DNA of 64,000 nucleotides. Origin: Rhizobium bangladeshense. Lineage in GTDB: Bacteria; Pseudomonadota; Alphaproteobacteria; Rhizobiales; Rhizobiaceae. Below the pieces are notes generated by a model, which was not told the origin of the DNA, made no database searches, and saw nothing but the letters and a program-made list of their open reading frames with translations. The position numbers and the translations under genes were made by a program. Positions 10,237 to 25,573 of this stretch are shown piece after piece. Every line of letters starts with the position of its first letter. Position 1 is the first letter of the stretch. Where the stretch lies: NCBI RefSeq assembly GCF_017357245.1, contig NZ_CP071613.1:558001-622000 (forward strand). The letters are read 5' to 3'.

Positions 10237-11258
10237 TTCAGGAGACCGAGAGCCTTCAGCTGCTCAGCCACCTGCTCGGCGCCATAGATCGTGCGGATGG
10301 TCGGGTTCATCGCCTGACCGTCCATGACGACGAGAGCCTTGTTCTTGACGGCAGGGATCTGGCTGACGGCCGGATCGGTGTTCAGGAACTTGATCTTTGC
10401 TTCGGGCTTGTCGAGTTCCCAGCGGTTGCGGTCGAGGCTTGCGACAACGATGACATCGGGATTGGCGCCGATGATGCCCTCCCAGCCTACGGTCGGCCAT
10501 TCCGCGTCCGCAGTGATGGCATTATGTCCGCCGAGCAGATCGGCTATGAAGCCGGAGGCGCTGTTCTTGCCGCCGACATAGGCATCGGCCGACGGACTGG
10601 GGCTCGAAAACCAGAAGACGTAGGACAGGTTCTGACCGTCCTTGGCAACGCTCCCGCGGAGCTTGGCTTCACGCGCCTTGAAATCGGCGATCAGCGCCTG
10701 GCCGCGATCCGCGACGTTGAAAATCTGCGAGAGTTCGTCGATCTCCTTGTAGAGAAGGTCCATGTTCCAGAGTTCGCCGCGGCTGCCATACTGGTCCTTG
10801 GCGTCCTTGGTGCTGAGGCAGGTGCTGGGCGAGAGGTAGGTGGCGACGCCGACCTTGTCGAAATCCTCGCGTTTGGCGATCTTGCTGTTCGGCCCGACCA
10901 AGCTCGGCAAGGCCGCGGCGACAAAATCGGGATTTTCGGCGAGCATCGATTCGAAGGTCGGCATCTCGACGGTGAGAAGCTTGACCTTGGCATTGGCCTC
11001 AGCGAGCTGCGGCAGGACCTTGCTCGGCCAGAAGGCGGTGCCGACCATCTTGTCCTGAAGGCCGAGCAGCAGCAGAACTTCGGCGCTGTTCTGGCCAAGC
11101 CCGATCGCCCGTTCCGGCGCCGTCTTGAACGTCACCTGAGCGCCGCAATTTTCAAGGGTCAGCGGGTAGGTGGTCGAACCGGCCAATGACGGCGTTGCCA
11201 CAAGGCCGATCAGGGCGGAGAGGCCGCAGGCGGCCAGAAGCGATTTAAGGTTGGTCAC
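10233..11258 (-). CDS. Periplasmic binding protein, iron-complex/cobalamin type
   Basis: A 341-residue exported protein. The signal peptide is about 26 residues (LLAACGLSALIGLVATPSLA, then GST). The mature part has the FepB/BtuF bilobal pattern, with PERAIGLGQNSAEVLLLLGL early and EGIIGANPDVIVVASLD late. Two cysteines (in ENCGAQ and PSTCLST) are unusual in this class and may form a disulphide. The start is GTG with a weak ribosome-binding site. No TonB-dependent receptor lies next to it, and I see no cobalamin riboswitch in the 154 bases upstream, so an iron chelate is a little more likely than B12. Ligand unknown. Confidence 0.88.
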   Translation of the reverse strand: MTNLKSLLAACGLSALIGLVATPSLAGSTTYPLTLENCGAQVTFKTAPERAIGLGQNSAEVLLLLGLQDKMVGTAFWPSKVLPQLAEANAKVKLLTVEMPTFESMLAENPDFVAAALPSLVGPNSKIAKREDFDKVGVATYLSPSTCLSTKDAKDQYGSRGELWNMDLLYKEIDELSQIFNVADRGQALIADFKAREAKLRGSVAKDGQNLSYVFWFSSPSPSADAYVGGKNSASGFIADLLGGHNAITADAEWPTVGWEGIIGANPDVIVVASLDRNRWELDKPEAKIKFLNTDPAVSQIPAVKNKALVVMDGQAMNPTIRTIYGAEQVAEQLKALGLLK

Positions 11259-11412
11259 GAAAGAAATCCCGGTGCGTGAATATATGCGGCCGGGGTATAG
11301 CCACAGGGACTGACTGGAAACAAGACCAAACGGATCAACTTATTGCAAAATCGGAAACGGCGGACATTGTTGGAGAGATAAATGCCACCAAAGCGCGTCT
11401 CAGGTTGAGTTG

Positions 11413-12276
11413 CTATCCATTTTCGAGAAAATTCGCGATCGCCTGTGCAAGCGCCTCAGGATTTTCCTCGGCCACGTGATGGCCGCTGTCAATGCCGAAG
11501 CCGCGCACGTCCATCGCCCAGTTCCGCCAGATGGCGACGGGATCACCATAGATTTGCTCCATATCGTCGCTGAGCGACCAGAGGCAGAGCATAGGGCAGG
11601 TCACTTTCCGGCCGGCTTCGCGGTCCTCGCGGTCGTGAAGGTGATCGATTCTGAGACCGGCGCGGTAATCCTCGATCATCCCGTGGATCACGGCTGGATC
11701 GTGGATGACGTCGATGAGGTCGTCATAGGCTTGCCTTCCCATCAGGTCAGGCGAGAGTTTGTCGTACCACGCCAGAGGATCGGCCGAGATCGCCCGTTCC
11801 GGCTTTTCCGGCTGAGCAAAGAAGAACCAGTGATACCAATCCCTGGCGAATTTCCAGTCGGCGCGTTCGAGATGCTCGATGACGGGAATGCCATCGGCGA
11901 TGGCGAGTTTCTGCACGCGATGGGGATGGTCCATCGCCATGCGGAAGGCGGTCAGGCTTCCGCGGTCGTGGCCGACCACCGCGAAGTTCTCGTGGCCCAG
12001 TCGCCGCATCAGCGCGACTAGAGCTTCAGCCTTAGCGCGCTTCGAAGAGTTGCTGCTGTCTGGAGCATCGGCCGGCTGATAGGAGCGACCGAAACCGGGC
12101 AGGTCGGGACAGACGATCGTGTAATCGGGAGAAAGCTGATCGGCCACCTTGCCCCAGGTCATATGTGTCCTGGGATGGCCGTGGAGCAGAAGAACGGCGG
12201 GCCCCGATCCGCCGTGGCGGACACGAAGCGAACCCGTGCCGACGTCCACGGTATCAAGAGAAAAACTCTCGAACAT
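11413..12276 (-). CDS. Alpha/beta hydrolase, haloacetate-dehalogenase-like
   Basis: A 287-residue alpha/beta-hydrolase. It has the oxyanion motif [10 protein letters not shown], the nucleophile elbow [11 protein letters not shown] with Asp as nucleophile, a His-Trp pair in [13 protein letters not shown], the cap motif DYRAG, and the catalytic His in [11 protein letters not shown]. These match fluoroacetate dehalogenases. However, the second Arg of the usual DRGGRT elbow, which binds the substrate carboxylate in that family, is Leu here (DRGSLT), so the natural substrate may be neither haloacetate nor another small acid; an epoxide or ester is possible. It is the third gene of an operon behind a stress-type promoter and starts 3 bases after the previous stop. 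Confidence 0.85.
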   Translation of the reverse strand: MFESFSLDTVDVGTGSLRVRHGGSGPAVLLLHGHPRTHMTWGKVADQLSPDYTIVCPDLPGFGRSYQPADAPDSSNSSKRAKAEALVALMRRLGHENFAVVGHDRGSLTAFRMAMDHPHRVQKLAIADGIPVIEHLERADWKFARDWYHWFFFAQPEKPERAISADPLAWYDKLSPDLMGRQAYDDLIDVIHDPAVIHGMIEDYRAGLRIDHLHDREDREAGRKVTCPMLCLWSLSDDMEQIYGDPVAIWRNWAMDVRGFGIDSGHHVAEENPEALAQAIANFLENG

Positions 12277-12279
12277 GGG

Positions 12280-12561
12280 TCAGCTCATCTTCCCCACGAG
12301 CTTGGCGTAGTCCGAGAACGTCGCCCCTTCGCCTTTGCGGCCGGCGTCACCAGCAAACTGCAGCACACGGATTGGAAACAGGATCGCCGCCCGGTTGGAG
12401 CCGGACAGCTCATGGTCATCGTCGTCCTCGATTGCCTTTTGAGCCTTCGAGAGTGCGGCATCGATTTCCTCGCGGGTGAGCAGTTCCTTCTCGACGATCG
12501 CGTCGCATATCGAGGCCATCGCCATGATCAGGCCTTTGAGCTGCAGATTGGCGGTATTCAT
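12280..12561 (-). CDS. Hypothetical protein, 93 aa
   Basis: A small soluble protein without signal peptide or membrane segment. It has an amphipathic N-terminal helix ([19 protein letters not shown]), an acidic tract (IEDDDDHEL), and a C-terminal part with [19 protein letters not shown] do not recognise a family. It sits between the dehalogenase-like gene (3 bases downstream) and the 150-residue gene (27 bases upstream), so it is very likely co-transcribed from the stress promoter near 13.08 kb. Confidence 0.7.
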   Translation of the reverse strand: MNTANLQLKGLIMAMASICDAIVEKELLTREEIDAALSKAQKAIEDDDDHELSGSNRAAILFPIRVLQFAGDAGRKGEGATFSDYAKLVGKMS

Positions 12562-12588
12562 GAGAGCTCCCAGGTGAAGAAAGGATTT

Positions 12589-13041
12589 CTAGTCCTGCTC
12601 GACCGGCCGGATCGTATCGACCGAGACCGTGCCGTCGAGGATGCCGCGCTTTATATCATGTCTGTTCCGATCGATCTCTATCACGGTGTAGAGTTTGTCG
12701 TCGCGAAAGGCGCTGGCATTGGCCGTTGTGACATCCTCGGCGGGCGCCGCATCGACTTCCATGAAATCAAGTTCGCGCGCGGCTGCGACGATCCTCGCAT
12801 CGCCCGGCGTCCGGGCAGCCACCACGATGGTGCCGTGATTGGGGGCATTGCCCCATCTGGGATCGTCGGGTTTGGCGATCGGTTCCAGCCGGTAGACGTT
12901 GAGCACCTCGCCGCCTGTTTCGGGCGACGCTTCCGCCGCGGCATCCTGCATCTGCGCCTGGCTTTCGACCGATCTTCCGAAGGTGGTCGGGCTGGTCGCG
13001 GTGTTTATCTCTTCCCTGCCTGTCCTCGAGACGTTCGACAT
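12589..13041 (-). CDS. Hypothetical protein, 150 aa, stress-promoter driven
   Basis: The start is the ATG preceded by AAGGAGAG; an in-frame extension upstream runs into the promoter and is unlikely. The N-terminal 50 residues are Ser/Thr/Ala/Glu-rich and probably disordered. The rest looks like two small alpha/beta stretches ([19 protein letters not shown], then [19 protein letters not shown], and [19 protein letters not shown]). No family recognised. First gene of a three-gene operon with a near-perfect EcfG-type promoter 24 bases upstream. Confidence 0.8.
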   Translation of the reverse strand: MSNVSRTGREEINTATSPTTFGRSVESQAQMQDAAAEASPETGGEVLNVYRLEPIAKPDDPRWGNAPNHGTIVVAARTPGDARIVAAARELDFMEVDAAPAEDVTTANASAFRDDKLYTVIEIDRNRHDIKRGILDGTVSVDTIRPVEQD

Positions 13042-13064
13042 GTCGCTCTCCTTGTCAGGACGGA

Positions 13065-13090
13065 AACGACGGCGGGCCGTAAACTGTTCC
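13065..13090 (-). promoter_or_regulatory. EcfG-type general stress promoter
   Basis: Reading the minus strand, GGAAC is followed by 17 bases and then CGTT (GGAAC-N19-TT). This matches the consensus of alphaproteobacterial general-stress sigma factors (EcfG; S. meliloti RpoE2, R. etli RpoE4). The -10 element ends 23 bases before the ATG of the 150-residue gene, leaving a short leader with a strong ribosome-binding site. Confidence 0.7.
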
Positions 13091-13209
13091 CACACAAGCT
13101 GAGTTTGGCCGTTGACTTTGGGTTAGGGCTGTCAATGCAACCCTGCGGCACACCCATACCCTTTTTCCAGTCGAGCACTAATTACCTTCTGTCGAAGAAG
13201 GGGGATTCC

Positions 13210-19509
<6,300 letters not shown>

Positions 19510-19519
19510 GGAAACGGCC

Positions 19520-21193
19520 ATGAACCCCGTCAACATCCTCCTCGTCGACGATCAACCCGCCAAACTGCTAAGCTACGAGGTCATTCTCGAAGAGCTCGAC
19601 GAAAATCTGATCAAGGCGCAATCGGCGCGCGAAGCCTTCGAGCACCTGTTGCGCACCGAAATCGCCGTGATCCTCGTCGACGTCTGCATGCCCGAGCAGG
19701 ACGGATTCGAGCTGGTTGGCATGATACGCCAGCATCCGCGCTATCAGAACACGCCGATCATCTTCGTCTCCGCCGTGATGCTCGGCGAACCGGACCGGTT
19801 GCGCGGCTATGCGGTCGGTGCCGTCGACTACGTCTCAGTCCCTATCGTGCCCGAGGTGCTGAGAGCCAAAGTCAGGGTCTTTGCCGATCTCTACAGGAAG
19901 ACGCGGGAGCTGGAGCGCCTGAATGCCGAGCTGGAGGCCAGGGTGCATCAGCGCACCGCCGAGCTCGAAGCCTCGGCAGCGCAGTTGCGTCAACTGAACG
20001 AAGAGCTCGAGCACCGCATCGACCAAAGAACACGCGAGCGCGAAGAGGCGCTGGCACAGCTCTTCGAGGCACAGAAGCTCGATACGATCGGCCACCTTAC
20101 AGGCGGCGTGGCGCATGACTTCAACAATCTTCTCATGGCAGTGCTCGGCAGCCTCAGTCTGCTAAAAAAGCGGCTTCCTGCGGATGAGCGCAGCGAACGC
20201 CTCGTGACGAACGCTATCCAGGCGGCCGAACGCGGTACGGCGCTTACCCAGCGCCTGCTTGCCTTCGCTCGCAGACAGGAGCTGAAGCCGCAGGCGGTCG
20301 ACTTCCTCCGGCTGTTCGAAAATGTGGAGGATCTGCTCGCCAAGGCGGTCGGACCGCGCATCGAGATCCGAAAGAACATCCCGGCTGATCTGGAGCCGTT
20401 GCTGGTGGACAGCAACCAACTGGAGCTGGCGCTACTGAACCTTTTCGTCAATGCGCGGGATGCGCTCGAAAGTGGCGGTGCGGTGACGGTGGCTGCGGCG
20501 GCCGAGGAGGCCCGGCCGGCTGGTCTTGCAGGCGGAAATTACATCAGGATATCGGTCTCGGACGATGGGGAGGGAATGGACGAGGCGACGGTCCTGCGCG
20601 CGGCCGAGCCATTCTTCACCACCAAGGGGATCGGCAAGGGCACGGGTCTCGGCCTGTCGATGGTGCATGGCCTCGCCGCGCAATCGGGAGGTTCCATCCA
20701 GATCTCGAGTGCAAGAGGGAAGGGCACGACCGTCTCCCTGTGGCTGCCGGTCGCGGAGAGCATTGCCAGGGCGCAGCCAGCGGCCGTGCCTGCGGCCGTA
20801 GAACCTTTGAAACCGGTCTCGCGATCGCTCGCCATCCTCGTCGTCGATGACGATGCGCTCGTCAGGACCGGAACTGTGGCAATGTTGGAGGATCTCGGAC
20901 ACCTGCCGCGGGAGGCGGCTTCCGCTTCCCAGGCTCTGGAATTCCTCGCCGGCGGACAGGAGTGTGACCTCGTCATCACCGATCATGCCATGCCGGGCAT
21001 GACGGGCGCCGAGCTCGCGCGTCATCTTCGAACCGCCTTTCCCGACCTGCCGGTGATCCTCGCCTCCGGCTATGTCGAGCTTACCGAGGATCAGGGGCTC
21101 GGCCGGATGCTCAGGATGACGAAGCCATTCACGCAGGAGCAGCTCCAGGCGGCCATGGACGAAGCACTGAGGGAAAAGGTGGCAGCGGCGTGA
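19520..21193 (+). CDS. Hybrid histidine kinase, REC-HisKA-HATPase-REC
   Basis: A 557-residue soluble protein. The N-terminal receiver (1-125; NILLVDDQPAK, Asp in VILVDVCMPEQDG) is joined by a long coiled coil (130-185) to a kinase core with the phospho-His in GGVAHDFNNLL, the ATP-binding motifs VNARDAL, DDGEGM and GTGLGLSM, and a C-terminal receiver (about 433-550; Asp in LVITDHAMPGMTG). It begins 10 bases after the giant kinase with a GAGGAAAC ribosome-binding site, so the two form an operon. The N-terminal receiver could accept phosphate from the upstream kinase, giving a multistep relay. No DNA-binding output is encoded nearby. Confidence 0.93.
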   Translation: MNPVNILLVDDQPAKLLSYEVILEELDENLIKAQSAREAFEHLLRTEIAVILVDVCMPEQDGFELVGMIRQHPRYQNTPIIFVSAVMLGEPDRLRGYAVGAVDYVSVPIVPEVLRAKVRVFADLYRKTRELERLNAELEARVHQRTAELEASAAQLRQLNEELEHRIDQRTREREEALAQLFEAQKLDTIGHLTGGVAHDFNNLLMAVLGSLSLLKKRLPADERSERLVTNAIQAAERGTALTQRLLAFARRQELKPQAVDFLRLFENVEDLLAKAVGPRIEIRKNIPADLEPLLVDSNQLELALLNLFVNARDALESGGAVTVAAAAEEARPAGLAGGNYIRISVSDDGEGMDEATVLRAAEPFFTTKGIGKGTGLGLSMVHGLAAQSGGSIQISSARGKGTTVSLWLPVAESIARAQPAAVPAAVEPLKPVSRSLAILVVDDDALVRTGTVAMLEDLGHLPREAASASQALEFLAGGQECDLVITDHAMPGMTGAELARHLRTAFPDLPVILASGYVELTEDQGLGRMLRMTKPFTQEQLQAAMDEALREKVAAA

Positions 21194-21551
21194 TGATCAA
21201 GCCCCGCGGCTGGCGGGAGCTGGCGTGGTTGGAGGTGATCAGTTCCATGTGTCATCGCCCGCTTCCAAGAGATGATCAGGAAATAGGAGCCGTTCCGCTG
21301 CGGGGTGATTCCAGCGCCCAGCGTCATACCCATTCGTCGGATGGTTGAAGCAAAACCGTGTTCCAAGCGGAATACGAAAGGTTGCTCTTTGTCGGCGTTA
21401 AACTTTCAGCATCAACGAGACCTACGCCGCGGCCGATCCGGATTTGCGCCGCCCGCTGATGAGATCTCGCTGCGCGCCCATTTGCCCGGCCGAAACTTTT
21501 TGCCCCGACAAAAGTTACTCAAACCCATCTCACTTCACCGAAGGCTTTCCC
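21194..21551 (+). other. Intergenic gap before treZ, no gene seen
   Basis: These 358 bases separate the second hybrid kinase from treZ. Open frames here (for example 21305-21625) lack ribosome-binding sites and sensible composition. I found no convincing EcfG-type promoter: GGAAT near 21370 is followed by CGTT only after 22 bases. A treZ promoter must lie here but is not recognisable. Confidence 0.5.
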
Positions 21552-23327
21552 TTGACCAAAACGATGTTCGGCCCCGCATTCACCAAAGACGGCGTTCAGT
21601 TTCGCCTTTGGGCTCCTCTGCTTGAAAGCGTGTCACTGAAAATCGAGGGCTCTGATCCGCGCCCGATGCAAGCGGCCGAAGATGGCTGGCATCGGTGCAC
21701 GGCCGCGGGGGCCGGTCCCGGCGCCCACTATCGCTTCATTCTGCCGAACGGTCTCGAAATTCCCGATCCTGCCTCGCGCTTCCAGCCGCGGGATGTGCAT
21801 GGTCCGAGCGAAGTGGTCGATCTTGCTGCCTATCGCTGGAACACGCGCCAATGGGCCGGCCGGCCCTGGGAGGAGATGGTCATCTACGAACTGCATGTGG
21901 GCTGCTTCACACCGCAGGGGACCTTCAAGGCCGCGATCGAGCGTCTCGACCATCTGGGGGAACTGGGCGTCACGGCGCTGCAGATCATGCCGCTCAGCGA
22001 CTTCCCGGGGCGCTACAACTGGGGTTATGACGGCGTTCTTCCCTACGCGCCCGATAGCAGTTACGGCCGGCCGGAAGATCTCATGGCGCTGGTGGATGCG
22101 GCGCACGAGCGTGGCATCTCGATATTCCTCGACGCGGTCTACAATCACTTCGGGCCTGACGGGAACTATATCCCCTCCTACGCCCCGCTCTTTACCGATC
22201 ATCACAAGACGCCGTGGGGCCACGGTATCAATTATGACGGCGACGGCTCCGAGATGATCCGCGAATTCATCATCGAGAACGCCATCTATTGGATCAGCGA
22301 GTTCAGGCTCGACGGGTTTCGCTTCGACGCCGTCCACGCCATCAAGGACGACAGCTCTGAGCATCTTCTTCACGCGCTTGCACGCCGCGTCAGGGCGGCG
22401 GCCGGTGACCGGCATGTTCATCTGATCGTGGAAAACGAGGAGAATGACAGTGAGCTCCTGACGCGCGACGCGGGCGGCGAGGCCAGGCTGTTCACGGCTC
22501 AATGGAACGATGACGTCCACCATGTGCTGCATGTTGCTGCAACGGGTGAAACCTTCGGCTACTATGCCGACTATGTCGGTGACAGCGGCAAGCTCGGTCG
22601 GGCGCTGGCCGAAGGCTTCGTGTTCCAAGGCGAGCACATGCCGTATCGAGGTGGAAGCCGCGGCAGGCCGAGCGGCCACCTGCCGACCACCGCTTTTGTG
22701 TCCTTTATCCAGAACCATGACCAGATCGGCAACCGGGCACTGGGGGACCGGATTATGGCTTCGAGCCCGGCCGAGGCCGTCAAGGCCGTCACATCGATCT
22801 ACTTGCTGGCGCCGCAGATACCGATGCTATTCATGGGCGAGGAATGGGGTGCGAGAGAGCCTTTTCCGTTTTTCTGTGATTTTGACGAGGATTTGAACGA
22901 GAAGGTCAGGAAGGGCAGGCGCGAAGAGCTTTCACGCCTGCCGGGCTTCGACGCCGACGAGTTTCTCGACCCGCCAGCACAGTCGACCTTTGCGGCTGCC
23001 AAGCTCGACTGGTCCAAACCCTCAGCGGAAATGCTTGAGTTCTATAGGACGCTTCTCAAGCTCCGGCATAAACGGATCGTACCCCTGCTGAAAGGCGCCG
23101 GGGGCGGAAACGCGGCCTATCATTCGGCGGGCGCAACGCTCGCGGTGGATTGGAACCTCGCCGGTAACCGGCGCCTTCATCTGGATGCCAATCTCGGCAG
23201 CGAGGCGGCGCCGCTTCTCCGGCGGCGCCAAGCGGGCGAAACGATCTTCCACCTCGGCAGCGATGGAGGACAATTGGCGCCCTGGACGGTGATCTGGAGA
23301 ATCTCGAAAAGTGAGGGCCTGGCATGA
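21552..23327 (+). CDS. treZ: Malto-oligosyltrehalose trehalohydrolase
   Basis: This cytoplasmic GH13 enzyme releases trehalose from maltooligosyltrehalose, the second step of the TreY/TreZ route from glycogen. It is 591 residues, standard for TreZ. An N-terminal beta domain (FTKDGVQFRLWAPL) precedes the barrel, with DGFRFDAVHAI (nucleophile), LIVENEEND (acid/base), FIQNHDQIGNRALGDR and the family-typical FMGEEWGAREPFPFFCDF. I chose TTG 21552, which follows GAAGG by 8 bases; ATG 21564, four codons in, is the alternative. malQ follows after 13 bases. The partner treY is not in this window. Confidence 0.93.
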   Translation: MTKTMFGPAFTKDGVQFRLWAPLLESVSLKIEGSDPRPMQAAEDGWHRCTAAGAGPGAHYRFILPNGLEIPDPASRFQPRDVHGPSEVVDLAAYRWNTRQWAGRPWEEMVIYELHVGCFTPQGTFKAAIERLDHLGELGVTALQIMPLSDFPGRYNWGYDGVLPYAPDSSYGRPEDLMALVDAAHERGISIFLDAVYNHFGPDGNYIPSYAPLFTDHHKTPWGHGINYDGDGSEMIREFIIENAIYWISEFRLDGFRFDAVHAIKDDSSEHLLHALARRVRAAAGDRHVHLIVENEENDSELLTRDAGGEARLFTAQWNDDVHHVLHVAATGETFGYYADYVGDSGKLGRALAEGFVFQGEHMPYRGGSRGRPSGHLPTTAFVSFIQNHDQIGNRALGDRIMASSPAEAVKAVTSIYLLAPQIPMLFMGEEWGAREPFPFFCDFDEDLNEKVRKGRREELSRLPGFDADEFLDPPAQSTFAAAKLDWSKPSAEMLEFYRTLLKLRHKRIVPLLKGAGGGNAAYHSAGATLAVDWNLAGNRRLHLDANLGSEAAPLLRRRQAGETIFHLGSDGGQLAPWTVIWRISKSEGLA

Positions 23328-23340
23328 AGGCGATCGGACG

Positions 23341-25257
23341 ATGAAATCCGCTGAGCTCGACAAGCTCGCCCGGCGATACGGGATCAGCCCGACCCGGCCC
23401 AGTCCGGACGATCGGGAGGTGGCCATTTCCGCCGACACCAAACGCAAGATACTCTCGGCTTTGGAAGTCGAGCTATCGGGAACCACCCAAGGCGAGACTT
23501 ATCCAACGCGACGGGAGCAGCAGTCGGGGCCGGCGCATAAGGCGATTCCCAAATCATTTCTGCCGGATTTCCTGCTCAAGACGCGGGTCTGGGGTATCAG
23601 CCTGCAGCTTTACGAACTCCGTTCGGCGCGCAACTGGGGCATCGGAGATTTCGAGGATCTGTCTGATATGGCCGACCTGGCGGGGAAGCTCGGCGCCGAT
23701 TTCATCGGCCTCAATCCGCTTCACGCACCATTTCTTGCCGATCCGGATCGCTGCAGCCCCTATGAACCCTCGAGCCGTCAGCATCTCAACCCGCTCTATA
23801 TCGCGGTCGACCGATTGCCGGGTTTTGCCGGTAGTGCCGAACTCGATCGACAATTGGAGGGACTTCGCCGGAGCGATCTCGTCGACTATACCGGGGTTGC
23901 CAAGGCCAAGATTGGAACTATGCGCGATCTCTGGCGCACTTGGCCACAGGCAGGCGCCGATGAAACCTATGATCCCGTTGATTTCGAAGCCTTCATCGCA
24001 CGTGGAGGCGATAGCTTGCGGCGACATGCGCTCTTCGAATGTCTCTCGTTCTCCATGGTGGAGCGCGGGGCAGGTGCCGGCTGGCAGGCGTGGCCGGTAG
24101 GTTTCCGGCGCTTCGACAGCGCCGCCGTCGCCGAATTCGAGCATGGGCATGCTGACGAGGTCCGCTTCCATATGTGGCTGCAGTGGCTTGCTCACCGGCA
24201 GCTGCTGCAGGCAGCGGACCGGGCGCGCGCAGCCGGCCTGCGGATCGGGCTTTATCTCGATCTTGCCGTCGGCGAGGCGGTAGACGGATCGGCGACATGG
24301 AGCGAGCCGGATGTCTATATCTCGAAGGCGACCATCGGCAGCCCTCCCGATCCGTTCGCGGTAGAGGGGCAGGACTGGCATCTTGCCGGATTTCTGCCGT
24401 CCACCATCGCGGCAGGAGACAGCTCGCCTTACCGGCGCATGGTCAGCGCGGCGATGCAATATGCCGGGGCTGTCCGTATCGATCACGCTCCGGCGCTCCG
24501 GCGCCTCTTCCTGGTGCCGCTCGGCAGCAGGCCGGATGGGGGCGCTTATGTCCGCTATCCCCAGCACCGGCTTCTGCAGATCCTTGCCGAGACTTCCGCC
24601 GAGCATCGATGCCTCGTCATCGGCGAAGCGCTGGGAATGATCCCACTGGATTTGCCTGACGAGCTGGCGGCGGCGCGAATCCTTTCGTACCGCATTCTCT
24701 CCTATGAACAGGACGGAAAAGGCTTCAAGCCGCCGGATGCCTATCCCGTTTTCGGCCTAACCTGCATTTCGACGCACGACCATCAGACGCTTGCAGGCTG
24801 GTGGCGCAGCGCCGACATTCAGGATCGCCGCAACCACGGCATCGTGCCGCCCGATCTCACGGCAAAACATCTCCGGCACCGCCGGCGCGAGCGTCGAAAT
24901 CTGACGACGGCGCTCCGCGCTGCCGGGATCGACGTGCCGTCCCGCCTCAGCGCAAGGGCAAGCGGGGAAACTCTGAAAGAATTGACCGTCAGCGCCTATC
25001 GCTTCATCGCCCGAACCCCGTCGCTTCTCGTCGCGGTTCGGCTTGCGGACCTGACCGACGAGAAAAAGCCCACCAATATACCGGGCACGAGCGATAGTTA
25101 TCCGAACTGGAAGCCGAAGCTGTCCGTTTCGCTTGAGGGCCTCGCGTCGGTCCCCCTGCTGAATCGTATTGCGGCGACCATGCGGGAAGAAAGGCCACGT
25201 ATCAGCGCGGTGAGGGAACGATCAGCGGGCAGGCGGATTTCGAATAGACAAGGATAA
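23341..25257 (+). CDS. malQ: 4-alpha-glucanotransferase (amylomaltase)
   Basis: A GH77 enzyme of 638 residues that transfers alpha-1,4-glucan segments between chains and releases glucose. Motifs: SLQLYELRSARNWGIGDFED, the barrel segment FIGLNPLHAPF, the nucleophile Asp in VRIDHAPALRRL, the acid/base Glu in IGEALGMIP, and the third carboxylate in CISTHDHQTLAGWW. The ATG lies 13 bases after the treZ stop; the few upstream codons open in frame overlap treZ and are unlikely. Together with treZ it would process maltodextrins released from glycogen. Confidence 0.93.
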   Translation: MKSAELDKLARRYGISPTRPSPDDREVAISADTKRKILSALEVELSGTTQGETYPTRREQQSGPAHKAIPKSFLPDFLLKTRVWGISLQLYELRSARNWGIGDFEDLSDMADLAGKLGADFIGLNPLHAPFLADPDRCSPYEPSSRQHLNPLYIAVDRLPGFAGSAELDRQLEGLRRSDLVDYTGVAKAKIGTMRDLWRTWPQAGADETYDPVDFEAFIARGGDSLRRHALFECLSFSMVERGAGAGWQAWPVGFRRFDSAAVAEFEHGHADEVRFHMWLQWLAHRQLLQAADRARAAGLRIGLYLDLAVGEAVDGSATWSEPDVYISKATIGSPPDPFAVEGQDWHLAGFLPSTIAAGDSSPYRRMVSAAMQYAGAVRIDHAPALRRLFLVPLGSRPDGGAYVRYPQHRLLQILAETSAEHRCLVIGEALGMIPLDLPDELAAARILSYRILSYEQDGKGFKPPDAYPVFGLTCISTHDHQTLAGWWRSADIQDRRNHGIVPPDLTAKHLRHRRRERRNLTTALRAAGIDVPSRLSARASGETLKELTVSAYRFIARTPSLLVAVRLADLTDEKKPTNIPGTSDSYPNWKPKLSVSLEGLASVPLLNRIAATMREERPRISAVRERSAGRRISNRQG

Positions 25258-25268
25258 GGATCGCCGAG

Positions 25269-25469
25269 ATGAAAGCCACAAAACAACTTGTCGAAGTCGC
25301 CGTAGAGACCGAGGAGGGGCGGGTGCCGCTGGGCATCATGAACGCCAAGCAGGCATTGTCGCTTCCTGACGATCTGGATGTGAAGGTATCACATCCTGAT
25401 CATGAGCCGGGCAGCACCGACAATTTCATTCCTAAGGACCAACTGCATCGGCACCTGGACAAGTCCTAG
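25269..25469 (+). CDS. Small hypothetical protein, 66 aa
   Basis: A small hydrophilic acidic protein with early VEVAVETEEGRVPLGIMN and late HPDHEPGSTDNFIPKDQL. No membrane segment or signal. GATAAGGA precedes the ATG at usual spacing, 11 bases after malQ. A weak EcfG-like box, GGAAC-N16-GATT (25215-25239), lies inside the malQ 3' end, so the gene could be read through from malQ or expressed on its own under stress. Family not recognised. Confidence 0.65.
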   Translation: MKATKQLVEVAVETEEGRVPLGIMNAKQALSLPDDLDVKVSHPDHEPGSTDNFIPKDQLHRHLDKS

Positions 25470-25520
25470 GATGGCTTGGCTTACCAGCTCTACGCCGCCA
25501 GGGGATTTGAGTTCAAGACC

Positions 25521-25545
25521 GGAACCTCCGCGGGCCTGGAGTGTT
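25521..25545 (+). promoter_or_regulatory. EcfG-type stress promoter
   Basis: GGAAC-N16-TGTT (GGAAC-N18-TT) lies 28 bases before the ATG of the 71-residue gene. It differs from the consensus only at the first, weakly conserved base of the -10 box. Confidence 0.55.
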
Positions 25546-25573
25546 TGACTCGATAAAACCGAAGGAGAAAATC

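Noticed and set aside
11259..11412. Cobalamin riboswitch before the importer
   Set aside because: No B12-box-like GCCACTG element or long structured leader could be found in the 154 bases.
12163..13209. N-terminal extension of the giant kinase (about 349 codons)
   Set aside because: It runs through two genes on the other strand and the stress promoter. The protein is of shadow type, and a GTG with a strong ribosome-binding site lies at 13210.
21305..21625. 106-codon ORF before treZ
   Set aside because: It overlaps the treZ start in another frame, lacks a ribosome-binding site and has shadow-like composition.
25215..25239. Weak EcfG-like box GGAAC-N16-GATT in the malQ 3' end
   Set aside because: The -10 box keeps only the final TT and the site lies in coding sequence; not listed as a promoter, though it could serve the 66-residue gene.
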